The position numbers were made by a program, and so were the translations under genes. The notes beneath the pieces were generated by a model. It was not told the origin of the DNA, ran no database searches, and saw only the letters and a program-made list of their open reading frames with translations. From Glycomyces dulcitolivorans (lineage in GTDB: Bacteria; Actinomycetota; Actinomycetes; Mycobacteriales; Micromonosporaceae): a stretch of DNA of 44,556 nt. The DNA is taken from assembly GCF_003265355.1 (NCBI RefSeq), contig NZ_QFRW01000076.1:1-44556 (forward strand), read 5' to 3'. This document shows positions 33,027-40,156 of the stretch, piece after piece (within the stretch, counting starts at the first letter, position 1; every line of letters begins with the position of its first letter).

Positions 33027-33784
33027 AGGATCAGCAGGACCGCGCCGACCGCCGTCATCGCGAGCGTCGCGATCTCGAACTGGCGCTGCGCGACCCGCTT
33101 GACGACCGCCCGGCCCGCCAGCGCGCCGACCGCCACGGCCGGCAGGAGGCAGGCGGCCAGGAGGGCCGTCGACCAGTCGATGATGCCCAGGCCCACGCTG
33201 AAGGGGACCTTGAACAGGTTGACGGCCAGGAAGAACCAGGCCATCGTCCCCAGGAACTGGAGCTTCGAGAAGCCCGCCAGGAACAGGTACAGGACCATGA
33301 CCGGCCCGGCGGCGTTGGCGAGCATCGTGGCCGCGCCCGCGGCGGTGCCGGTCGCGGCCGAGGCGCCGTGGCGCAGCAGCGGCGGCAGGTCGGGGGCCGA
33401 GTCCTTGTCGCGGCGCGTGTACTTCATGGCCAGTTGCAGGCCGAGCAGGACCAGGAGGATCGCGCCGATGAGCGGGCGCACGACCGCGTCGTCCACCGCG
33501 TCGAGGACTAGGGCCCCGGCGAGGACGCCGAGCACCGTCCACGGCGCGAGGCGGGCGAGGATGCGCCACTCGACGTGGCGGGAGTAGTAGCGGACCGCGA
33601 ACAGGTCGCCGAGGATGAGGCACAGGAGCATCGCCCCGGTCGACTCCTTCGCGGGCATCACGGCCGCGAACAGGACGATCGCGATCGAGGAGGTCCCGCT
33701 GATCCCGGCCTTCGCGAAGCCGACGCACAGGGCCCCGAGCGCCAGCGCGCCCCAGGCGAGGACGTCGGTCGGTAGGGCGGTCAT
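33023..33784 (-). CDS. TauE/SafE family anion exporter
   Basis: This 253-residue membrane protein has about eight hydrophobic segments and the family's repeated features (ALGALCVGFAKAGISGTSSIAIVLFAAVMPAKESTG; GTAAGAATMLANAAGPVMVLYLFLAGFSKLQFLGTMAWFF). TauE/SafE proteins export sulfite, sulfoacetate or related organic anions. ATG 33784 has AGGA upstream; ATG 33802 would overlap the divergent GNAT promoter. No sulfur genes are adjacent, so the substrate is uncertain. Confidence 0.88.
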   Translation of the reverse strand: MTALPTDVLAWGALALGALCVGFAKAGISGTSSIAIVLFAAVMPAKESTGAMLLCLILGDLFAVRYYSRHVEWRILARLAPWTVLGVLAGALVLDAVDDAVVRPLIGAILLVLLGLQLAMKYTRRDKDSAPDLPPLLRHGASAATGTAAGAATMLANAAGPVMVLYLFLAGFSKLQFLGTMAWFFLAVNLFKVPFSVGLGIIDWSTALLAACLLPAVAVGALAGRAVVKRVAQRQFEIATLAMTAVGAVLLIL

Positions 33785-33837
33785 GGTTCCGAATCCTCGC
33801 ATGTGCGATCATCCGGCCACCGCGAGAAAGGGACCGC

Positions 33838-34350
33838 ATGACATTGACCACCTGGTACTTCGAGATGCGCGACCGCGCGGACCTGGCGCCGGCGAAGGCC
33901 CCGGCCGAGGACGTGGCACTCGTGCGCTCCGAGATCCCGAGCACCGAGTTCAGCCGGTTCCTGTACACGGCGGTGGGCGGCCGGTGGAACTGGACCGACC
34001 GCCTCGTCTGGACCGAGGAGCAGTGGCGCGCCTACCTGGAGCGGCCCGGGGTCGAGACGTGGGTGGGGTACGTGCGCGGCACGCCCGTGGGGTTCGCCGA
34101 ACTGGACGGGAGCGCGGCGGGCGAGGTGGAGCTGGCGTACTTCGGGCTGCTCCCGGCGTTCATCGGCCGCGGTCTCGGCGGGCACCTGCTGTCGGAGGGG
34201 ATCGCACGGGCCTGGACGCTGGCCGAGCGCTGGCCGGGTCTCGTTGCGCCCCGGCGGGTGTGGGGGCACACCTGCACCGACGACTCCCCCGTGGCGCTGG
34301 GGAACTACGAGAAGCGCGGGTTCACGGTGTACCGGACCGAGGAGACCTGA
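33838..34350 (+). CDS. GNAT-family N-acetyltransferase
   Basis: The 170-residue protein carries the acetyl-CoA-binding motif A, VELAYFGLLPAFIGRGLGGHLLSEGIARAW (about residues 99-128, with R-G-L-G-G), and a motif B segment ALGNYEKRGFTVYRTEE near the C-terminus. AAGGG lies before ATG. It should transfer an acetyl group to an amine; nothing here identifies the substrate. It is divergent from TauE (53 bases) and is followed by a hairpin terminator. Confidence 0.88.
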   Translation: MTLTTWYFEMRDRADLAPAKAPAEDVALVRSEIPSTEFSRFLYTAVGGRWNWTDRLVWTEEQWRAYLERPGVETWVGYVRGTPVGFAELDGSAAGEVELAYFGLLPAFIGRGLGGHLLSEGIARAWTLAERWPGLVAPRRVWGHTCTDDSPVALGNYEKRGFTVYRTEET

Positions 34351-34351
34351 G

Positions 34352-34381
34352 CGGTGCCCCGCTGCAACTCGCGGGGCACCG
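34352..34381. terminator. Hairpin terminator between convergent genes
   Basis: Perfect 11-bp arms (34352-34362, 34371-34381) with an eight-base loop lie between the GNAT gene and the HAF-repeat-like gene. Confidence 0.78.
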
Positions 34382-34388
34382 GTGCGTT

Positions 34389-35441
34389 TTAGGCGCAGGT
34401 CCAGGTGGCGGCGCGGAAGAGCGGCAGGCCGGACGAGTTCGAGCCGGTGCCGACCTTGCCGGCCAGGAACGTGCCGGACTCGTCGATCGCCTCGGCGATG
34501 TCGTAGCCGGTGGCGTTGTATCCGGGCAGGACGGTGACGGCGCCCGCGGCGGTCTCGTAGGCGGCGTCCGAGCCGTTGTTGCCTGCGATGGTCCCGGCGC
34601 CGTTGACGTCGGAGGCGAGCGGCAGCGCGATCTGCTCGTAGGTGCCGGGGGCGGTGAGGTCCCAGCGCAGGCCGCCGGCGAGTTCGCCGATGCCGCTGAC
34701 GTAGCCGACGGCGGTGGCGCCGTCGACGGCGGTGGCGACGAGGGTGTCCTCTTCGCCGGTGGCCGGGCCGGTCAGCTCCTCGTAGGTTCCGTCGGGGTGC
34801 CAGACGTAGGGCTTCTGCACGAAGCCGACGACGGCGAAGCCGAGGATGGTGCCGTCGTCGTCGATCGCGGTGGCCGAGGAGTAGTCGGCGCCGGCGGGGA
34901 CGGGGAGTGCGACCGGGGTGGTCGAGCCGGCCGGCCAGTACACCGCGGCGCTGTCGCTGGCGGGGCCGGTGTTGCCGACGATGACGCCGGACTCGTTGAC
35001 GTCGACGGCAAGGCCCGAGCCGGTCGAGAGGCGGGTCTGGACGCCGGCCTTCCAGGAGTAGGCGATGTTGCCCGCGGTGTCGGTGCCGCGGCCCACGGCC
35101 AGGCCCGCGTTGTTCACGTCGTAGAGGCGGTCGCCGGTTCCGGGGAGGTTGACCTCGGTCGTCGAGCCGTTGATGCGGACGAACGCGCGGGTGGTGTTGG
35201 AGGTCGCGGCGGTGTAGGCGACGTAGGTGAGGTTGGCGCCGTTCGCGCTCATGCCCAGGACTTCGGTGGAGTCGGTGCCGCTGGGCGGCGCGATGGTCGC
35301 GAGCGTGCAGGTGGCGGCGGCGCCGAGTTCACCGGTCGTCTCGGCGTTCGCCGCACCCGAGGACAGGGCGGCCGCCGCCACGGCGGCGAGCGCCGCCGCT
35401 GCGGCCCATCGGGTCCGGGGTTTCGAAGCTGCGTTCGACAT
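34389..35441 (-). CDS. Secreted HAF-repeat-like beta-propeller protein
   Basis: The 350-residue protein has a signal peptide (RTRWAAAAALAAVAAAALSSGAANA) and at least five copies of a D-V/I-N-x-x-G-x-x-x-G motif: LYDVNNAGLAVGRG, AVDVNESGVIVGN, ATAIDDDGTILGFA, SDVNGAGTIAGN and EAIDESGTFLAGKV. These are like HAF repeats, which build beta-propellers in extracellular proteins. The C-terminus ends CA, and another Cys lies near the mature N-terminus, so a ring-closing disulfide is possible. AAGG precedes ATG 35441. Function is unknown; binding to a surface polymer is a guess. Confidence 0.75.
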   Translation of the reverse strand: MSNAASKPRTRWAAAAALAAVAAAALSSGAANAETTGELGAAATCTLATIAPPSGTDSTEVLGMSANGANLTYVAYTAATSNTTRAFVRINGSTTEVNLPGTGDRLYDVNNAGLAVGRGTDTAGNIAYSWKAGVQTRLSTGSGLAVDVNESGVIVGNTGPASDSAAVYWPAGSTTPVALPVPAGADYSSATAIDDDGTILGFAVVGFVQKPYVWHPDGTYEELTGPATGEEDTLVATAVDGATAVGYVSGIGELAGGLRWDLTAPGTYEQIALPLASDVNGAGTIAGNNGSDAAYETAAGAVTVLPGYNATGYDIAEAIDESGTFLAGKVGTGSNSSGLPLFRAATWTCA

Positions 35442-35568
35442 GGGCGCACCTTTCGGACGGGTCCGCCGGGTTCGGACGAACCCGGCGAGTTCTATACGAC
35501 CGGCGTCCCGCGCGAAGTTGCCCCGATGCGGTCGGAACTTGAGGTGATCCCGTTGCACCCCAACGTGA

Positions 35569-36186
35569 TCAGATCGGTTTCACCGGTTGGCGCAGGATGG
35601 TCTTGAGCTTCGCGGGCTCGGTGCGGCGGGGGTCGCTGAGGTAGACCTCGTGGTGGTCGCCGTTGAAGGCGAGGCCGTGCTCGGGCATGTAGGTCCGGTG
35701 GAGGCGGTCGAGGGTCGGGGCCTCGTCGTCGTAGGAGCCGATGTGGAGGATCTGGACGCTGGGGCCTTCGGCGAGGGCGAGGACGCGGAGCTTCGCGAGG
35801 GCGGGGTTGCCCTTCTTCTTCGCGGCGTTCGCGACCGCGGCCTCGACCTGGGCGTCGGTGATCCACTCGGGGAGGCTGACGATCATCGTCCAGTCCCATT
35901 CGGACTTGGCGCGGGTGAGGAACACGGCGGGGTCGTCGGCGCGCCAGAGCCCTTCGAGGGGGCCCACGGTGAAGTCGCGGTCGAGGTTGCGCTTGGAGTC
36001 GAACTTGAGGCCGTACGCGGTGCCGTAGAGGGCCTCGACGGCCTCGGTGTAGGCGGGCGCGGTGTTGGGGTCGCCGTGGCCGTCGACGGCGAGGTACCGC
36101 AGCTCGGGCACGTCGACAACGCTGAAGTCCTTCGCCGAGGGGGCGTAGAGGTCCTTGCGGGCCTTCTTGACGTCGTACTTCTCCAT
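35569..36186 (-). CDS. GyrI-like small-molecule-binding domain protein
   Basis: This 205-residue protein contains only the effector-binding domain (VPELRYLAVDGHGDPNTAPAYTEAVEALYGTAYGLKF, then PLEGLWRAD, DWTMIVSLPEWITDAQVEAA, and VQILHIGSYDDEAPTLDRLHRTYMPEHGLAFNGDHHEVYLSDPRRTEPAKLKTILRQP). It lacks the AraC or MerR DNA-binding domain often attached to this fold. Stand-alone members can sequester or hydrolyse cytotoxic compounds. GGAG lies eight bases before ATG 36186. A long hairpin (36225-36263) lies in its 5' region. Confidence 0.85.
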   Translation of the reverse strand: MEKYDVKKARKDLYAPSAKDFSVVDVPELRYLAVDGHGDPNTAPAYTEAVEALYGTAYGLKFDSKRNLDRDFTVGPLEGLWRADDPAVFLTRAKSEWDWTMIVSLPEWITDAQVEAAVANAAKKKGNPALAKLRVLALAEGPSVQILHIGSYDDEAPTLDRLHRTYMPEHGLAFNGDHHEVYLSDPRRTEPAKLKTILRQPVKPI

Positions 36187-36224
36187 CACGTGCTCCTCGC
36201 GGTAGGCGGCCGCGGAGCCCGGTC

Positions 36225-36263
36225 GTCGGGCCCCGTCCCGACAGACTAGGGACGGGGCCCGAC
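36225..36263. promoter_or_regulatory. Long hairpin in a divergent intergenic region
   Basis: Perfect 15-bp arms (36225-36239, 36249-36263) with a nine-base loop lie 38 bases upstream of the GyrI-like start and 60 bases before the small membrane-protein gene. No gene ends here, so it may be a 5' leader structure or an operator rather than an ordinary terminator. Confidence 0.55.
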
Positions 36264-36324
36264 AGCCGCCGTTGCATCGGCCCACTATGGTCGCTTCCGT
36301 CGTACTTCTGACGGGAGCGAGCAA

Positions 36325-36483
36325 GTGTCCTACTACCCTTCGCAGCAGTCGCAGCCGCCGAAGCGCCCCGGCCGGTGGGCCGGCTGGGTCATCGGGGCCG
36401 CGGTCGTCGTGGCGGTCGCCCTCCTCCTGGCGGGCATCCTCGCGATCGCGTTCGTCTACGACCGCCTCTCCGGCCTCGTCTGA
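36325..36483 (+). CDS. Small single-pass membrane protein (52 aa)
   Basis: A short frame starts at GTG 36325 with GGGAG seven bases upstream and ends TGA 36481-36483. The product has a Pro/Gln-rich N-terminus (SYYPSQQSQPPKRPGRWAG) and one transmembrane helix (WVIGAAVVVAVALLLAGILAIAF). Small Pro-rich proteins of this kind are common in actinobacteria, and their function is unknown. The GNAT gene starts 11 bases downstream, so the two are probably cotranscribed. Confidence 0.7.
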   Translation: MSYYPSQQSQPPKRPGRWAGWVIGAAVVVAVALLLAGILAIAFVYDRLSGLV

Positions 36484-36493
36484 GACGCATCGG

Positions 36494-37015
36494 ATGATCA
36501 CGATCAGGCCCGTCCACCTCGGCGACGCCGCGGCGATCGCCGAGCTGCGACGCGAGAACCGGGACTACCTGGCCCCTTGGGAGCCGGTGCGCCCGGAGGA
36601 GTACTTCACCGATGAGGGCGTGGCCGCGCTGCTCGCGTCGGCCATCGCGGCCGCCGAGATCGGGACCGGGCGCTCGCTCGTCATCCTGGACGGCGGCCGC
36701 ATCGTCGGGCAGGTCATGCTCAACTCGATCATCCCGGGCGCGTTCCAGTCGTGCAGCCTCGCGTACTGGGTGTCCCGGTCCGAGGCCGGGCGCGGGATCG
36801 CGACCGAGGCGACCCGGCTGGCGAAGGCGGTGGCGTTCGGCGAGCTCGGGCTGCACCGCATCCAGGGCGAGACGCTGGTCCACAATGTCGGCTCGCAGAA
36901 GGTGCTGGAGCGCAACGGGTTCGTGCGGTACGGCCTGGCGCCGGAATACCTGCGGATCGCGGGGCGCTGGCAGGACCACGCGCTGTACCAGGTGGTCAAC
37001 CCCGACGCCGAGTGA
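36494..37015 (+). CDS. RimJ/RimL-like GNAT acetyltransferase
   Basis: This 173-residue protein matches the RimJ/RimL class: ITIRPVHLGDAAAIAELRRENRDYLAPWEP at the N-terminus, LAYWVSRSEAGRGIATEATRLAKAVAFGELGLHRIQGETLVHNVGSQKVLERNGFVRYGLAPEYLRIAGRWQDHALY in the core, including the acetyl-CoA loop R-G-I-A-T-E-A. Such enzymes acetylate ribosomal protein N-termini, and relatives modify metabolites or antibiotics. It lies 11 bases after the small membrane-protein gene and before a bidirectional terminator. Confidence 0.92.
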   Translation: MITIRPVHLGDAAAIAELRRENRDYLAPWEPVRPEEYFTDEGVAALLASAIAAAEIGTGRSLVILDGGRIVGQVMLNSIIPGAFQSCSLAYWVSRSEAGRGIATEATRLAKAVAFGELGLHRIQGETLVHNVGSQKVLERNGFVRYGLAPEYLRIAGRWQDHALYQVVNPDAE

Positions 37016-37021
37016 CGCAGG

Positions 37022-37051
37022 ACGGCGCGCCCGCGAGAGCGGGCGCGCCGT
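37022..37051. terminator. Bidirectional hairpin terminator
   Basis: Perfect 13-bp arms (37022-37034, 37039-37051) with loop GAGA lie between the convergent GNAT and DAHP synthase genes. Confidence 0.85.
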
Positions 37052-37061
37052 TCCGGTGCGT

Positions 37062-38147
37062 CTAAGCGCGGCGCTCGCGGCCCTTGCGGACCGCGGTGGC
37101 GAGTTCGCCGAGGAGGCGCTCGGTCTCGTCCCAGCCGACGCAGGCGTCGGTGACGCTCTGGCCGTAGACGAGGGTGTCGAGCGGGGCGGGCTCCTGGCGG
37201 CCCGGTTCGATGAAGCTCTCGATCATCAGGCCCGCGATGCCCTTCTCGCCCATGGCGATGCGGTCGCCGAGCTCGCGGACGACCTCGGCCTGGCGGACGT
37301 GGTCCTTGCCGGAGTTGGCGTGGCTGGCGTCGACGATGAGCGACTCGGTCATGCCGTGCTTGGCGAGGAGCGCCAGCGCGTCGCGAACGTCGGCGGGGCC
37401 GTAGTTGGGGCCACCGCGGCCGCCGCGGAGGATGATGTGGCAGTCCGGGTTGCCGCTGGTGGAGACGATGGAGGCGCGGCCGTCCTCGTCGACGCCGAAG
37501 AAGGTGTGCTCCCCCGCGGCCGACCGGCAGCCGTCGATGGCGCCGCCGAGGTCGCCGTCGGTGGAGTTCTTGAAGCCGATGGGCATCGACAGGCCCGAGG
37601 CGAGCTGGCGGTGGACCTGGCTCTCGGTGGTGCGGGCGCCGATGGCGCCCCAGGAGACGGCGTCGGCGATGTGCTGGGGGCTGAGCGGTTCGAGGAACTC
37701 GCAGCCGACGGGCAGGCCGGTGTCGAGGACGTCGAGGAGGACCTGGCGGGCGAGGCGCAGGCCCAGTTCGATGTCGTGGGTGCCGTTGAGGTGCGGGTCG
37801 TTGATGAGGCCCTTCCAGCCGACGGTGGTGCGGGGCTTCTCGAAGTAGACGCGCATGACCACCAGGAGGTCGTCGGCGAGCGGGGCGGCCGCCGCGGCGA
37901 GGCGCTGCGCGTAGTCCTTGGCGGCGGCGGGGTCGTGGACCGAGCAGGGGCCGACGACGAGGAGGAGCCGGTCGTCGTTCCCGGCGAGGACGTCGTTGAC
38001 GGCGGCGCGGCTGGTCTCGACGAGGGCGGCGCGGTCGGGGCCCAGCGGCAGCTCGCCGCGCAGGACGGCGGGTGCCACGAGCGGTTGGAAGCCGCGGACG
38101 CGCAGGTCGCTGGTCTGCGGGGCGGGCTGGGCGGAAGGCGTGCTCAT
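37062..38147 (-). CDS. aroG: DAHP synthase, class I (AroF/AroG type)
   Basis: The 361-residue enzyme condenses phosphoenolpyruvate and erythrose-4-phosphate, the first step of the shikimate pathway. Class I motifs are clear: LLLVVGPCSVHDPAAAKDYA, VMRVYFEKPRTTVGWKGLINDP, GCEFLEPLSPQHIADAVSWGAIGARTTESQVHRQLASGLSMPIGFKNSTDGD, and VDASHANSGKDHVRQ. The length is that of AroFGH enzymes, not of the larger class II plant-like enzymes typical of many actinobacteria. The 195 bases before it hold a leader peptide and a terminator hairpin, so it is probably controlled by attenuation. The GAGGAG site lies partly in a small hairpin. Confidence 0.95.
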   Translation of the reverse strand: MSTPSAQPAPQTSDLRVRGFQPLVAPAVLRGELPLGPDRAALVETSRAAVNDVLAGNDDRLLLVVGPCSVHDPAAAKDYAQRLAAAAAPLADDLLVVMRVYFEKPRTTVGWKGLINDPHLNGTHDIELGLRLARQVLLDVLDTGLPVGCEFLEPLSPQHIADAVSWGAIGARTTESQVHRQLASGLSMPIGFKNSTDGDLGGAIDGCRSAAGEHTFFGVDEDGRASIVSTSGNPDCHIILRGGRGGPNYGPADVRDALALLAKHGMTESLIVDASHANSGKDHVRQAEVVRELGDRIAMGEKGIAGLMIESFIEPGRQEPAPLDTLVYGQSVTDACVGWDETERLLGELATAVRKGRERRA

Positions 38148-38160
38148 CGCGCGGAAGTCT

Positions 38161-38176
38161 CCTCTGGTTGCAGAGG
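38161..38176 (-). promoter_or_regulatory. Hairpin overlapping the aroG ribosome-binding site
   Basis: CCTCTG-GTTG-CAGAGG (38161-38176) folds in the minus-strand mRNA so that part of the GAGGAG site is paired. Its CUCUGC segment could alternatively pair with GCAGAG in the upstream terminator arm. Confidence 0.4.
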
Positions 38177-38226
38177 CGGGTGGATGTCCACGCAGATTCA
38201 GCCCGGGCCGGCCCGCCTCACGACGA

Positions 38227-38252
38227 AAGGCAGAGACGATCGTCTCTGCCTT
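38227..38252 (-). terminator. Attenuator terminator before aroG
   Basis: A perfect 26-base palindrome (arms 38227-38239 and 38240-38252) ends in a short U-run in the minus-strand RNA. It lies 21 bases after the leader peptide stop and 79 bases before aroG, where an attenuator would be. Confidence 0.78.
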
Positions 38253-38254
38253 GT

Positions 38255-38307
38255 GGCTCCGGGTGTCCGTAGGTCAGCGCGAGTGACCGCGGGCTCCACC
38301 CGGAGCC
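38255..38307 (-). promoter_or_regulatory. Leader hairpin arms of the aroG attenuator region
   Basis: GGCTCCGGGTG (38255-38265) and CACCCGGAGCC (38297-38307) are exact 11-base complements. One arm lies in the leader peptide codons just after the Trp-Tyr-Phe cluster, the other between the leader stop and the terminator, so a stalled ribosome could block their pairing. Confidence 0.62.
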
Positions 38308-38342
38308 TGCGTAAAGCGCTGATACCAGCGGACGGCGGACAT
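38274..38342 (-). CDS. Leader peptide of aroG with Trp, Tyr and Phe codons (22 aa)
   Basis: A 22-codon frame begins MSAVRWYQRF and ends at TGA 38274-38276. Trp, Tyr and Phe, the end products of the pathway, occur at positions 6, 7 and 10. The ATG lies six bases after a TACGGT -10 box (38349-38354), so the transcript is probably leaderless. The 11-base hairpin arm begins directly downstream of the aromatic codons and the terminator follows. I recall a comparable leader (AroR before aroF) in Corynebacterium glutamicum; that parallel is from memory. Confidence 0.75.
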   Translation of the reverse strand: MSAVRWYQRFTQAPGGARGHSR

Positions 38343-38348
38343 GCGGGA

Positions 38349-38354
38349 ACCGTA
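38349..38354 (-). promoter_or_regulatory. -10 box of the aroG leader
   Basis: The minus-strand TACGGT lies six bases before the leader ATG, and no ribosome site precedes the ATG. A clear -35 box is not visible. Confidence 0.5.
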
Positions 38355-38384
38355 GCACACGGTCCCCGCATGTCGCGAACACGA

Positions 38385-40142
38385 CTAGTAGGTCAGGCCG
38401 TGTCCGAAGCGGAAGCGCGGGTCCTTCGTGTCGAACGGCACATCGGGGCGGCTGGCGGCGACGGCCTCGGTGCTGGAGGGCACGTCGAACGGGAGCTTCC
38501 CGCGCGGCGCGTCCTTGCCGGTGAGGACGTCGAGGAGGGCCCGGGCGCTGGTCCCGTAGTTGCCGGTGACGGCCGCGGCGGCGTCGACGACGGGTCCGAG
38601 GATCGCGGGCCGGTCGAGGAAGACGTCCACGACGGTGGGGACGGCGGCCGCGACGGCGGCGACGTGGTCGACCGTCTCGGCCGGGAATTCGAGCGATCCG
38701 GCGTGGAAGAAGTTCTCGAACACGGTGGCGCGCTGCTCGAAGGGGGCCTGGAGCCGGATGACGGCGGCGTCGGCCTCCTCGGGGGTGGCGACGACGGTGC
38801 CGTACTCGGCGGCGGTCTCGGTGTCGATGCCCTCGACGTAGAGCTTGAGGCCCTTGCGGAGCGGGAGGGTCCCGTCGTTGGTCAGGAGCGTGACCGAGGC
38901 GCGCTGGGCGGCTTCGCCGGCGGCCGCGAACTCGGCGGCGCCGACGGTGCGCTCGGCCTCGTCCTCGTCGACGAACGGCCGGTCGAACAGGCCGAGGACG
39001 AACTTCTCGCGCAGGAGGCGGCGCGCGGAGGCGTCGATGCGCTCCTCCGAGACTTCGCCCGCTTTGACGATGTCGACGAGGAGGTCGGGGAGGGCCTCGC
39101 CGCCGAACTGGTCGGCGCCGGCGTCGAGGATCTTGATCATGCGCTCGCGCGGGGTCAGGTGCTCGACGCCCCAGGCGCGGGCGGGGAACGGCTGGCCCAT
39201 GATCTCGCCGTCGGAGATCAGGCCCCAGTCGGTGCACACGATCCCGTCGAAGCCGTAGCGCTCGCGCAGGAGCCCGGTGAGCACGGACTTGTTGAAGCCG
39301 AAGCCGACCTCCTCGTATTCGGTGCCGACGGGCATCCCGTAGTACGGCATGATCTGCGAGACGCCGGCACTGAGGGCGGCCTCGAACGGCTGGAGGTGGA
39401 GCTCGAACTTCCCGCCGGGGTAGACCTGTTCGCGGCCGTAGGCGAAGTGCGGGTCCTCGCCGTCCTTCTGGGGGCCGCCGCCGGGGAAGTGCTTGGCCAT
39501 GGCGGCCACCGACTCCGGTCCGAGCTCGGCCCCTTGGAAGCCGCGGATGTAGGCGGCGCCGAGGCGCGAGACGGTGTCGGGGTCCTCGCCGAAGGTGTTG
39601 AGCTGGCGGGCCCAGCGGGAGTCGGTGGAGATGTCGATCTGCGGGTGCAGGGCGACGCGGATGCCGACCGCGGTGTACTCGCGGCGGGCGATGTCGCCGA
39701 AGCGCTCCACGAGGCCCTCGTCCTGGAGGGCGCCGAGGCCGAGCATGTCGGGCCACTGCGAGAACGCGCCGGAGGCCAGGGCGGCCAGGGGGTTGTCGCT
39801 GAAGGCGTGCCGCGGGTCGGTCGAGATGGTGACCGGGATGCCGAGGCGGGTCTTGAGCGCGGCCTCCTGGAGGCGGTTGTGCCAGCGGGCGCCCAGGCGC
39901 GCCGACGGCATGCCGCCGAGGAGGTTGAAGTGGTTCATGAGGAGCCCGGAGACGTACTCCTCATTGGAGGGTCCGCCGAACATCGCGTCCGGGCCGGCCA
40001 GTTCGCCGTCCTCGCTGGGGACGATGATCGTGTGGAAGAACAGCCCGGCCTTCTCCTCCAGGCTCATCTGCGCCAGGAGGATCTCCACGCGGTCGGCGAC
40101 CGGGAGCGAGGCGTCCTTGTATCGGGTGTCGAGATCGGACAT
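38385..40142 (-). CDS. GH3 beta-glucosidase-like glycosidase
   Basis: This 585-residue cytoplasmic enzyme has the GH3 TIM barrel (about 15-370) and alpha/beta sandwich. Visible motifs are ARWHNRLQEAALKTRLGIPVTISTDPRH, DSRWARQLNTFGEDPDTVSRLGAAYIRGFQG, KHFPGGGPQKDGEDPHFA (residues 217-234, substrate-binding KHF) and the nucleophile segment FDGIVCTDWG with Asp305. No signal peptide is present. It follows the MFS transporter by 14 bases and has AAGGAA before ATG, so it probably hydrolyses a beta-glucoside brought in by that transporter. The third domain is short or absent, which is common in bacterial GH3 of this size. Confidence 0.92.
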   Translation of the reverse strand: MSDLDTRYKDASLPVADRVEILLAQMSLEEKAGLFFHTIIVPSEDGELAGPDAMFGGPSNEEYVSGLLMNHFNLLGGMPSARLGARWHNRLQEAALKTRLGIPVTISTDPRHAFSDNPLAALASGAFSQWPDMLGLGALQDEGLVERFGDIARREYTAVGIRVALHPQIDISTDSRWARQLNTFGEDPDTVSRLGAAYIRGFQGAELGPESVAAMAKHFPGGGPQKDGEDPHFAYGREQVYPGGKFELHLQPFEAALSAGVSQIMPYYGMPVGTEYEEVGFGFNKSVLTGLLRERYGFDGIVCTDWGLISDGEIMGQPFPARAWGVEHLTPRERMIKILDAGADQFGGEALPDLLVDIVKAGEVSEERIDASARRLLREKFVLGLFDRPFVDEDEAERTVGAAEFAAAGEAAQRASVTLLTNDGTLPLRKGLKLYVEGIDTETAAEYGTVVATPEEADAAVIRLQAPFEQRATVFENFFHAGSLEFPAETVDHVAAVAAAVPTVVDVFLDRPAILGPVVDAAAAVTGNYGTSARALLDVLTGKDAPRGKLPFDVPSSTEAVAASRPDVPFDTKDPRFRFGHGLTY

Positions 40143-40156
40143 GGTCGGTTTCCTTT

